A stretch of DNA of 23,646 nt from Clostridia bacterium (lineage in GTDB: Bacteria > Bacillota > Clostridia > Oscillospirales > CAG-272), in the NCBI GenBank assembly GCA_900754175.1, contig CAAEBS010000110.1, positions 1 through 23,646 of the forward strand, read 5' to 3'. The translations under genes were made by a program, and so were the position numbers. The stretch's first letter is position 1; each line of letters begins with the position of its first letter. This document shows positions 7,641 through 13,571 of the stretch, one piece after another. A model generated the notes under the pieces. That model was not told the origin of the DNA. It searched no databases and saw only the letters and a program-made list of their open reading frames with translations.

Positions 7641-7716
7641 TTTCGACTCCTTTTGCATCAACCGGCAGTGGTAATTTTCCATACCGATTCGTAATCCTTA
7701 ATATCATCGTGTTCAC
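7561..7716. repeat. Tandem duplication, copy 1
   Basis: This roughly 156-bp segment covers the 3' tail of the small lipoprotein gene, the intergenic ribosome-binding site and the signal-peptide codons of the solute-binding protein. It aligns essentially without gaps to 7914-8068, with scattered substitutions; conserved blocks include GAACCGTGTCCAAATC and GGCAGTGGTA. Confidence 0.85.
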
Positions 7717-7993
7717 CAGATGCCACTCCGGAATCGTCCGTGGAGGGCTTATTCTCTCCGCCGGTGGTGGATTCCTCGGTTGAGTCAGGCCCCGTAGTGG
7801 ATTCCCCAGTTGAGTCAGGCCCCGTAGTGGATTCCCCAGTTGAGTCAGGCCCGGTAGTGGATTCTTCGGTTGAGTCCGACCCGGTGGTGGAGGACTGCTC
7901 CTTGCTTTTGACGCAGGCAGCCAATCCCAGCGCCATGGCAAATACCAAAAGAGCAACTGCGAACCGTGTCCAAATCAGCTTTTTGCTTTTCAT
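7658..7993 (-). CDS. Small repeat-bearing lipoprotein, apparent chimera
   Basis: This 111-residue lipoprotein is built from three parts. Residues 1-27 are a lipoprotein signal nearly identical to that of the solute-binding protein downstream (MKSKKLIWTRF, LGLAAC). The middle is low-complexity, with four copies of a 10-residue repeat (TTGPDSTGES). The last about 20 residues (EHDDIKDYESVWKITTAG) copy the C-terminus of the 43-residue peptide encoded just upstream. It contains no folded catalytic domain. The start at 7993 has AAGGAAT upstream. The likely origin is tandem duplication of a segment running from the peptide's 3' end into the binding protein's 5' end, which joined the two ends into a new frame. 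Whether it is expressed or useful is unknown; a surface tether or spacer is one possibility. Confidence 0.7.
   Translation of the reverse strand: MKSKKLIWTRFAVALLVFAMALGLAACVKSKEQSSTTGSDSTEESTTGPDSTGESTTGPDSTGESTTGPDSTEESTTGGENKPSTDDSGVASGEHDDIKDYESVWKITTAG
7761..7890. repeat. 30-bp tandem repeat, four copies plus a partial
   Basis: Four consecutive 30-bp units start at 7761, 7791, 7821 and 7851, with a 10-bp partial unit at 7881. The two middle units are identical. Each unit encodes ten residues of the Thr/Ser/Asp/Pro-rich linker of the small lipoprotein, so copy-number change would keep the frame. Confidence 0.95.
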
Positions 7994-8068
7994 GTTCCAT
8001 TCCTTCTGAATTAATCGGCAGTGGTAGTATTCCATACCGATGCATAATCCATGATATCATCGTGTTCA
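7914..8068. repeat. Tandem duplication, copy 2
   Basis: This is the second copy of the segment at 7561-7716. It spans the 3' end of the 43-residue peptide gene, a ribosome-binding site and the lipoprotein signal codons. The copies are separated by the 30-bp repeat block and its flanks, a centre-to-centre distance of about 353 bp. Confidence 0.85.
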
Positions 8069-8142
8069 ACGGATGTTGCGATTACATCGCAGGCATCCAT
8101 CGGCAATAGGTTCATTTTGGGCTCCAGATATTGCTTTTTCAT
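8011..8142 (-). CDS. 43-residue peptide, unknown function
   Basis: This short frame opens with MKKQYLEPKMNLLPMDACDV and ends DYASVWNTTTAD. It is supported by a GGGGGA ribosome-binding site about 10 bases before the ATG, tight spacing in the run (20 bp after the phosphoesterase, 17 bp before the lipoprotein), and conservation of its C-terminus in the chimeric gene. The N-terminal pattern (basic start, Lys-x-Glu-Pro, then Leu-x-x-DxxDVI-x-TS) recalls a widespread but unannotated class of short peptides in gut Firmicutes. It has no signal peptide or membrane segment. A precursor peptide, a small cytoplasmic adaptor or a leader are all possible; I cannot choose between them. Confidence 0.6.
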   Translation of the reverse strand: MKKQYLEPKMNLLPMDACDVIATSVEHDDIMDYASVWNTTTAD

Positions 8143-8162
8143 CAAATAAATCCCCCATTCAT

Positions 8163-9146
8163 TCAATATTCAACCGTAATTTTCAGCACATGACCGGATT
8201 CATAAGCCAAGGCTGTAAGAAGAAGTTGTGGAATGCTGCGAGTTTTACCGGGAATCTCACTGTAAAAATCCCCGTGGACATGACCTGCAAATACCGCCGC
8301 AATGTTGTCGGAATTCTCATAAATCAGGTTCCAGATAGCTTCTCCCGTTTCCGAATCATGGTTGGTTCCTGCCGCAACGTTTTCAAACAGGTTCTGAACG
8401 TTGCTGACGCCGCTGTTTTCGCCGGGCGTATAGGTTGCCTGAACTTCCCGGTCTGCCTCGTTTCGGGTGCCAATGGCTTCGTGGAAGAAAAGAAGCACCA
8501 CATAGCGATTTTGCCTTGCAATTTCAAGGTCGTGCTTCAGCAGCTCAACCTGCTCCGGGTGAAACAGATTGCCGGAATGCGGCTGTGCGACCTCATCACG
8601 GTCATTCAGACCGTTGTCCATCTGAATGACCATGACCTTATCCCGCAGAACGCGGGAAGTGTAAATCGGATCGTGCTCCCAGTTTTCGCAAAGCATGGCA
8701 TACCGTTTCTCTGCGGACAGGGATTCCTCTACCGTTCCCTGCATTTTTTGCACCAACTCGTGATTGCCGGGAGAGATGAGAACCTTTCCTTGGGGATAAC
8801 GGTTCCATACACGGTCCCGCAAAAGTTCCAATCCGCCCATCGACAGGTAGTCCAGTGCATCCCCCGTAATCACGATCTGGTCGGCATTCTGACTGTCGGC
8901 ATAGTTCAGTGCATTCGTCAGGTTTCCCAGTACACGGTTGAGGGACGGCCACCGACGGTTCGCATATGTACTTGCAAGCGTCGGATTCTTCAGATCTTCT
9001 TCATTGCAATAACCGATGTGCAGATCGGTCAGCTGAACAACCGTTACGCTATGCCCGGTCTCCCCGGCTTTGATTCTGAAATCCCGTGTTTTGAGTCCGG
9101 ATGCGATCGCAGTCGGAACTCCGGGTTCTGCGGTTTCAATTATCAT
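8163..9146 (-). CDS. Metallophosphoesterase without its own signal peptide
   Basis: This 327-residue calcineurin-like enzyme carries VVQLTDLH (Asp41, His43), VITGDALDYLS (about 93-102), SPGNHE (125-130), a conserved FFHEAIGT and the C-terminal AGHVHGDF metal motif. It is a paralogue of the lipoprotein at 5015-6136 but lacks a signal peptide and tether. The ATG at 9146 overlaps the stop of the preceding beta-helix gene (ATGA), and there is no Shine-Dalgarno before it, only A-rich sequence. Translation therefore depends on coupling, or on slippage at the run of nine As immediately before the overlap, which could fuse it to the secreted upstream protein. The substrate is unknown. It lies 20 bp upstream of the 43-residue peptide gene. 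Confidence 0.85.
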   Translation of the reverse strand: MIIETAEPGVPTAIASGLKTRDFRIKAGETGHSVTVVQLTDLHIGYCNEEDLKNPTLASTYANRRWPSLNRVLGNLTNALNYADSQNADQIVITGDALDYLSMGGLELLRDRVWNRYPQGKVLISPGNHELVQKMQGTVEESLSAEKRYAMLCENWEHDPIYTSRVLRDKVMVIQMDNGLNDRDEVAQPHSGNLFHPEQVELLKHDLEIARQNRYVVLLFFHEAIGTRNEADREVQATYTPGENSGVSNVQNLFENVAAGTNHDSETGEAIWNLIYENSDNIAAVFAGHVHGDFYSEIPGKTRSIPQLLLTALAYESGHVLKITVEY

Positions 9147-11077
9147 TTTTTTTTAATAAACATCAGGAGCAGATCATACTGCGATTTGGTATAACGACTC
9201 CAAACGCCCTCTGCTACCTCATAACGGTAGATTTCATCGGAACCTGTCTGGGTATCGGCGCGCGCCACTGCGGCAACATCGCTGATATTCCGGACATTAT
9301 CCGTCTCGTTGAAATCGGAATAAACGGTATATTCCTTACCGTCAACGGTATATACGGCATAAGCTCTTGCTGCAAAATCGGTTACAAACTGATCTTCCGG
9401 CAGGTTGGTCAGAGCCGCATTGTATGTGTTGACGGCATCGCCTGCAACCGTTCCCTCTTCGGTTGCAACAATATTTGCGAACTTCACGCCGGTAGCGGTC
9501 ATTGCTTCCACGGTGAAGTCGACGGAACCCAGTTCCGATTTCTTGGCAATCAGTGTTCCGTAGCGAACATCCATTGCCGCCTTGTTATCCAGCGTGGAGG
9601 TAAACCGGATGCCGTTTGAACCTTCCACGATCCGGACCGAAGCACCGACAAGCATGGTGGGCGTGTAGAGCTTATATTCTTTCAGTTGGCTGGTGTTCTG
9701 AAGCGCTGGAGTTGCTGTTGCTGTTATCGTTGCTTTGTCGGAAACAATGTAAGTAACAGGGCGATTAAATGCATTAAGCACACATTTGTCGTTTTTCGCC
9801 TCCACCGTTGCACGGTCAAGGAAGCTGACTGTTGCTTTGGTAATCGCGCTACTGCCGTGAGCAAACGATATCACCTCCTTATCGGAGGTCAGCTTGGCAT
9901 TCTCCGCCAAGGTCAAATTAAAACTTGCATTCGTGTCGCTTCCGCAAACATAAATGGCATTTCCTCCTTCGCCAGCTGAACGGATCTCGGTAGTTCCCTT
10001 TGCCGTAACGGTTACAGGGCAGGTATTGTTGGTAATACTGAATGCGCGGTTCGTGCCGTTTACCACTGTATTGCCGGAAAGCTCAACCGACACAGCGGTA
10101 TTGCATCCTGTTATGTTAAACACATAATTTTTGGCAGTCAGCGTCGAATCGGTTACCTTGATGCTGGCATCTTTGCTACCACTGTTGTTGAACAAGTTGC
10201 CGTTCCCATTATTTACCGCCGTCAGCTTGGAGTTTTCAACCGTAATCTTTGTCGCCTGGATTGCATTGCAGCCGATCGTCAGTTCAGATCCCTTCACATT
10301 CAATGTTCCGGCCCCTATATTGATTCCCGCGAGATTAGAGTTCTTGGAGGTATCAAACTTCACATTCTCAAGATTCAGCGTAAACTTATCGCCCATGTCG
10401 CTCCAGAACATCGAGCCGCCCTTATTAGAGCCCACAATGCTGATTGTGCAGTCCTTCAGGTTCATGGTCGCCATCGTGGCGGGAGTTACAGCAATGAAGT
10501 GACCGTTGGCACTGCGATCCACAACTGCCTCAGCACTCAGCGTGCAATTTTCATAGGTCAGGGTTCCGTTTTGGCGGACATCTCCGAAACATTCGGTGGA
10601 GCCATTCGTCAGGACGATGTTGCAGTTTTTCACGGTAATGGTTCCGCCGTCTGCACGGAAGCTCCACTTTGAGTTGTAGGTCTGACCGTTTCCGTCAACA
10701 GTCAGCGTTTTGCCGGACTGAATCGCAACAGAGCCGTGCAAATACTTGGTGCTTTGCGCACCGGAGACATTCTGACTGACGTTGACCGTATTGATCAGAG
10801 TAATGGTTACATCATTATTTGCGTTTTTAAAACCTTCCACCAATGCGTTTTTCTCGGTGTCCGTATAACCTGTATCAGCTGCCGAGAAATATTTGTAGTA
10901 TCCGGAAAAATTATTCTTCGCTGCTTCTTCTGCTGTTCCGATACGGCAGACATATCCTTGTTCTTTTGCCTGTATATCATAGTCTGCCTCCGCCGCTACA
11001 GGCAACAGGCATAACCCGGAGGTCGCAAGCATTGCAAAAGTCAAAAGCATGGATACCAGTTTCGTTTTCAGTTTCAT
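9143..11077 (-). CDS. Secreted beta-helix protein with clostridial C-terminal domain
   Basis: This 644-residue protein has a Sec signal peptide (MKLKTKLVSMLLTFAMLATS, cleavage near AEA at about 31). Residues of about 100-470 form many short turns rich in Asn, Thr, Gly and Val (VTVKNCN, TLTYENCTLSAE, LNLENVKFDTS, ITVENSKLTAV, IKVTDSTLTAK), the pattern of a right-handed parallel beta-helix as in pectate-lyase-like proteins. The last about 170 residues (VGASVRIVEGSNGIRFTSTL, YGTLIAKKSELG, ARAYAVYTVDGKEYTVYSD) are a domain I recall at the C-terminus of other secreted Ruminococcaceae proteins. No catalytic residues can be assigned, so glycan binding or lyase activity is only inferred. Start at 11077: AAGGAG upstream and the signal peptide begins there, unlike the longer frame to 11212. 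It is the first gene of the cluster. Confidence 0.75.
   Translation of the reverse strand: MKLKTKLVSMLLTFAMLATSGLCLLPVAAEADYDIQAKEQGYVCRIGTAEEAAKNNFSGYYKYFSAADTGYTDTEKNALVEGFKNANNDVTITLINTVNVSQNVSGAQSTKYLHGSVAIQSGKTLTVDGNGQTYNSKWSFRADGGTITVKNCNIVLTNGSTECFGDVRQNGTLTYENCTLSAEAVVDRSANGHFIAVTPATMATMNLKDCTISIVGSNKGGSMFWSDMGDKFTLNLENVKFDTSKNSNLAGINIGAGTLNVKGSELTIGCNAIQATKITVENSKLTAVNNGNGNLFNNSGSKDASIKVTDSTLTAKNYVFNITGCNTAVSVELSGNTVVNGTNRAFSITNNTCPVTVTAKGTTEIRSAGEGGNAIYVCGSDTNASFNLTLAENAKLTSDKEVISFAHGSSAITKATVSFLDRATVEAKNDKCVLNAFNRPVTYIVSDKATITATATPALQNTSQLKEYKLYTPTMLVGASVRIVEGSNGIRFTSTLDNKAAMDVRYGTLIAKKSELGSVDFTVEAMTATGVKFANIVATEEGTVAGDAVNTYNAALTNLPEDQFVTDFAARAYAVYTVDGKEYTVYSDFNETDNVRNISDVAAVARADTQTGSDEIYRYEVAEGVWSRYTKSQYDLLLMFIKKK
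9146..9154 (-). other. A9 slippery run at the gene junction
   Basis: The last three codons of the beta-helix gene are AAA AAA AAA, followed directly by TGA. The nine As overlap the ATG of the phosphoesterase. A -1 slip on A-AAA-AAA would continue into the phosphoesterase frame. A change of run length in the DNA would have the same effect. Confidence 0.5.
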
Positions 11078-11244
11078 TGCGTTTCTCCTTTTCGTTTTAT
11101 TATTGTTTAATTTTTCATGTGGCATATCCTCGGTTTTTCTGTTCTTTTCCAATCCGGACAGAAAAAGGATTTTAAAACCGTTTGGAATATAATTCGAACA
11201 GTTTTTTGTCAAACTTGCTCAAAATTCCACATTGTTCTGATTTT

Positions 11245-11253
11245 ATTATAGCA
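11245..11253 (-). promoter_or_regulatory. Candidate extended -10 promoter of the beta-helix cluster
   Basis: On the minus strand TGC TATAAT (11253-11245) forms an extended -10 element about 170 bases before the ATG at 11077. No good -35 is seen. An alternative TTGACA lies at 11212-11207 with a poor -10 (TATATT or TATTCC). The long AT-rich leader between 11078 and 11240 leaves room for AraC regulator sites, but I see no clear repeated operator. Confidence 0.4.
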
Positions 11254-11316
11254 TATTACCTTGATTATTACCATTGTTTTTTCAATCTATAAATCTTTGA
11301 ATTTCAATCTTTTTTC

Positions 11317-11345
11317 TTGACAGCATAGACTGAAAATGCTATAAT
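11317..11345 (+). promoter_or_regulatory. SigA promoter of the AraC gene
   Basis: TTGACA (11317-11322), a 17-bp spacer and TATAAT (11340-11345) match the consensus exactly. A TGC before the -10 adds an extended -10. Transcription should start near 11352, about 34 bases before the ATG. Confidence 0.9.
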
Positions 11346-11385
11346 GTATTTAAGGAAACACCCTGCATTTACAGGAGGCGCGCAA

Positions 11386-12261
11386 ATGGTTATTACACAC
11401 ATCCGAGAAAACACAACGAAAATCTTTTTTCCAAAGGTCGTCAGTCAGGCTCCGCTCCATGTTCTGGAGATTGGAAGAAACAATCCTCCCGCCGGCTATG
11501 ACTCGGGCAAAATGCCCCGCCCGGTATGGGTACTACATTATGTCCTCAGCGGACAGGGCGTTGTTTGCGGTATGCCGTTTGTCGCACCGTGCGCCTTTCT
11601 CTTTACGCCGGATACCGTTCAGCGCTACACAGTTGACGCAAAAAGCAACTTTTTTGAACAATACTGGATCAAATTTTCCGGTTCTGCCGCATCCGCCTAT
11701 CTTTCCGAAGCAGGTATTCCAACCGTTGCAGGCGTTTTCCCCTGTTTTTACATTCACCGTGCAATCGCTTTACTGCGGGAATCGCTGGCACTGTCCTTCT
11801 ATAAAGATAAAGACGAAGGCTACTGTATGCTGAGCGTTCTGTGCCAGTTGCTCGCACTTCATGCCGCCTTACAAAACGGAACGGGCGGTGGGACACTGCA
11901 AATCAGTCAAAACGTGATCCGGATCTGCGATTATATTCAAGAGCATTACACCGAATCCATTACCGAACGTGCCCTTGCAGACTTTGTTCATCTTTCTGTT
12001 TCCTATATGCATAAGCGATTCACCAAAGAGATGGGCATTCCGCCGATCCGGTATTTGAACCACTATCGAATCCAGTGCGCACAACGTTTGCTGTTGGAGA
12101 AGAACCTGACCGTAACCAAAATTGCCGAAGCGACCGGATTCATCGACCCCAATTACTTTTGCTGCGTCTTTCAACGATACAACGAAGGACTTTCTCCCAC
12201 CGAATACCGCAAAATTCACCTGCTCCACACAGATCCGCCAATGGGAGCGGATATTCCGTGA
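11386..12261 (+). CDS. AraC-family transcriptional regulator
   Basis: This 291-residue regulator has an N-terminal cupin-like ligand-binding half (VWVLHYVLSGQGVVCG, FLFTPDTVQRYTVD, YWIKFSG) and a C-terminal double helix-turn-helix of about 100 residues. The latter carries ITERALADFVHLSVSYMHKR, the conserved IRYLNHYRIQCAQRLLLE and IAEATGFIDPNYFCCVFQRY with the final GLSPTEYRK. The start at 11386 has AGGAGG eight bases upstream; the longer frame begins inside the -10. Such proteins usually activate divergent sugar-use genes when an inducer binds the cupin half. Divergence from the beta-helix/GH127 cluster makes that cluster the likely target, with an arabinose- or pectin-derived sugar as a plausible inducer (inference). 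Confidence 0.9.
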   Translation: MVITHIRENTTKIFFPKVVSQAPLHVLEIGRNNPPAGYDSGKMPRPVWVLHYVLSGQGVVCGMPFVAPCAFLFTPDTVQRYTVDAKSNFFEQYWIKFSGSAASAYLSEAGIPTVAGVFPCFYIHRAIALLRESLALSFYKDKDEGYCMLSVLCQLLALHAALQNGTGGGTLQISQNVIRICDYIQEHYTESITERALADFVHLSVSYMHKRFTKEMGIPPIRYLNHYRIQCAQRLLLEKNLTVTKIAEATGFIDPNYFCCVFQRYNEGLSPTEYRKIHLLHTDPPMGADIP

Positions 12262-12322
12262 GGCAACACCCCATGTATTGGCAAAGACCGATACAATTGT
12301 CAACAGAAAATTGAATAGGAGG

Positions 12323-12619
12323 CTGACCATTATTTGAGAAGCTGACCTTCGGCAGATCGCTCATTACATTGCTGAACAATTCAAAGATAAAACTATCGTT
12401 ATTCGTTTTGTCGGTGAACTTCAGGAAAAATGCAAAATCCTTGAAACCTTCCCCGAAAACGGTTCTGTTCCGAAGGACAGAGTTCTGATGAGTAGCGGAT
12501 ATTGTTTTCTTGTTCATGATGAATTGGCAGTTGCTACCTCCTTTCGTGAACACAATTATTTAACAATTTTTTTGAATAAAACGAAAAAAGGGCGGTTTTC
12601 GGAGAGAAAAACTCTCTGA
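12323..12619 (+). pseudogene. ParE/RelE-type toxin remnant
   Basis: After a TGA at 12335, the frame from 12338 reads EADLRQIAHYIAEQF, then FVGELQEKCKILETFPENGS, VPKDRVLMSSGYCFLVHDE and AVATSFREHNYLTIF. This is the order of the ParE/RelE plasmid-stabilisation toxin family (helical hairpin, FPENG, SSGYrFLVH, then C-terminal strands). There is no start codon with a ribosome-binding site: AGGAGG at 12317-12322 abuts CTGACCATTATT, and the conserved Trp position is TGA. The C-terminal IFNaKRDY motif is altered, and the frame runs into the 12589-12629 terminator stem before stopping at 12617-12619. No antitoxin gene is seen in 12262-12322. I judge it an inactivated toxin. Confidence 0.65.
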
Positions 12620-12629
12620 AAACCGCCCT
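12578..12629 (-). terminator. Strong stem-loop terminator, minus strand
   Basis: An 18-bp stem with one wobble (12589-12606 with 12612-12629; core AGGGCGGTTTTC) is followed on the minus strand by TTTTTTCGTTTT. It probably stops transcription reading leftward from the tRNA operon. Confidence 0.75.
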
Positions 12630-12746
12630 GAAATGGTCGTTCGCCAGTCCGATTCCGGAAGGAGGGTCGAAAACGGCGTTTGGCATCTTTTTATTTTTGC
12701 TTTAAGTCGAATTTTGAAAAAACAAGGAAAACGGAGAAAAACGAAG

Positions 12747-12771
12747 AAAACCCGAGAAAATCTCGGGTTTT
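12747..12771 (-). terminator. First terminator of the tRNA operon
   Basis: AAAACCCGAG (12747-12756) pairs with CTCGGGTTTT (12762-12771). On the minus strand, T-rich sequence (TTTTCTTCGTTTTTC) follows. It lies about 30 bases beyond the tRNA-Cys CCA end. The gap from there to 12630 otherwise shows nothing I can assign. Confidence 0.75.
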
Positions 12772-12801
12772 TCGACCGGCATCTTTTAAGACCGGAACAC
12801 T

Positions 12802-12876
<75 letters not shown>

Positions 12877-13015
12877 TTATTCAAAGGGTCGGTTCCTCAG
12901 GGCTATTGTCCTGCTGACCGACGTATATCAACCGTGGCTCCTTTCGGAAACCATGCGGATTGCGAAAATTTGCGGACACAGGGTACCTTATATGTACTTC
13001 CGTGTCCGCTTTTTC
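12877..13015 (-). other. Structured spacer between tRNA-Gly and tRNA-Cys
   Basis: This 139-bp spacer is much longer than the 5-24 bp gaps between the other tRNAs. It holds an 8-bp perfect stem (12972-12979 with 13002-13009), followed on the plus strand by five Ts, and a second looser hairpin around 12886-12923 (GTCGGT/ACCGAC). No tRNA or open frame is recognisable. It could be a processing signal or a decayed insertion. Confidence 0.45.
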
Positions 13016-13091
13016 TGGAGCGGATTACGGGGATCGAACCCGCCACCTCGACCTTGGCAAGGTCGCGCTCTACCAAATGAGCTAAATCCGC
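13016..13091 (-). tRNA. tRNA-Gly (GCC)
   Basis: It begins GCGGATTTAGCTCATTTGG on the minus strand. The anticodon loop TTGCCAA gives GCC, the T-arm GGTTCGATCC is intact, and the acceptor AATCCGC is followed by T and an encoded CCA. Confidence 0.97.
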
Positions 13092-13096
13092 ATTTG

Positions 13097-13172
13097 TGGT
13101 GCCTCCGGTCGGAATCGAACCAACGACACGGGGATTTTCAGTCCCCTGCTCTACCAACTGAGCTACAGAGGC
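13097..13172 (-). tRNA. tRNA-Phe (GAA)
   Basis: It begins GCCTCTGTAGCTCAGTTGG. The anticodon loop CTGAAAA gives GAA, the T-arm GGTTCGATTCC is intact, and CCA is encoded. It is separated by 5 bp from tRNA-Gly. Confidence 0.97.
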
Positions 13173-13195
13173 ATACAGCAAGGGCTGTATCTGAA

Positions 13196-13272
13196 TGGCG
13201 ACCCGAAGGGGACTCGAACCCCTGACCTCTAGCGTGACAGGCTAGCGTTCTAACCAACTGAACTACCGGGCC
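13196..13272 (-). tRNA. tRNA-Asp (GTC)
   Basis: It begins GGCCCGGTAGTTCAGTTGG. The anticodon loop CTGTCAC gives GTC, the T-arm GGTTCGAGTCC is intact, the discriminator is G and CCA is encoded, as usual for tRNA-Asp. Confidence 0.97.
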
Positions 13273-13277
13273 GTAAG

Positions 13278-13353
13278 TGGTGGGAACAATAGGGCTCGAA
13301 CCTATGACCCTCTGCTTGTAAGGCAGATGCTCTCCCAGCTGAGCTATGCTCCC
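13278..13353 (-). tRNA. tRNA-Val (TAC)
   Basis: It begins GGGAGCATAGCTCAGCTGGG. The anticodon loop CTTACAA gives TAC, the T-arm GGTTCGAGCCC is intact, and CCA is encoded. It is the first gene of the operon, about 20-25 bases after the expected start of transcription from the proximal promoter. Confidence 0.97.
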
Positions 13354-13379
13354 GTATGCTACCTTGCGGCGACTTGCTT

Positions 13380-13408
13380 ATTATACCATATCTTTTTGCG
13401 CTTGTCAA
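13380..13408 (-). promoter_or_regulatory. Proximal promoter of the tRNA operon
   Basis: On the minus strand, TTGACA (13408-13403), a 17-bp spacer and TATAAT (13385-13380) match the consensus perfectly, 27 bases before tRNA-Val. Confidence 0.92.
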
Positions 13409-13526
13409 GAAGTTTTTTGAAATTTTCAAAACTTTTTTTGTGCTTTTTCAGAAATGTTTCCGCTCGCCCCGCTACGGCACAATCCCCGCCCGTCTATCCG
13501 ACCGTCCGGCGGCGCATTGTGCAGTT

Positions 13527-13555
13527 ATTATAGCACATTCTCCACTCTTTGTCAA
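13527..13555 (-). promoter_or_regulatory. Distal promoter upstream of the tRNA operon
   Basis: A second perfect minus-strand promoter, TTGACA (13555-13550), 17 bp and TATAAT (13532-13527), lies just past the hslO stop codon. The 120-nt leader it would produce contains a GCACAAT/ATTGTGC stem and an AAGTTTT/AAAACTT stem. Tandem promoters are common for stable-RNA operons. Confidence 0.85.
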
Positions 13556-13571
13556 CACTTTTCGGGAAAAT

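Noticed and set aside
7740..8009. Plus-strand frame with a regular Val-Asp-Ser repeat
   Set aside because: It is the complement of the 30-bp coding repeat in the small lipoprotein gene; it has no ribosome-binding site.
11078..11240. Possible riboswitch in the beta-helix leader
   Set aside because: The leader is AT-rich and long, but I see no conserved riboswitch core or terminator/antiterminator pair.
12630..12746. Possible extra tRNA or tRNA fragment beyond tRNA-Cys
   Set aside because: TTCG- and GATTCC-like words occur, but no cloverleaf or acceptor stem can be formed.
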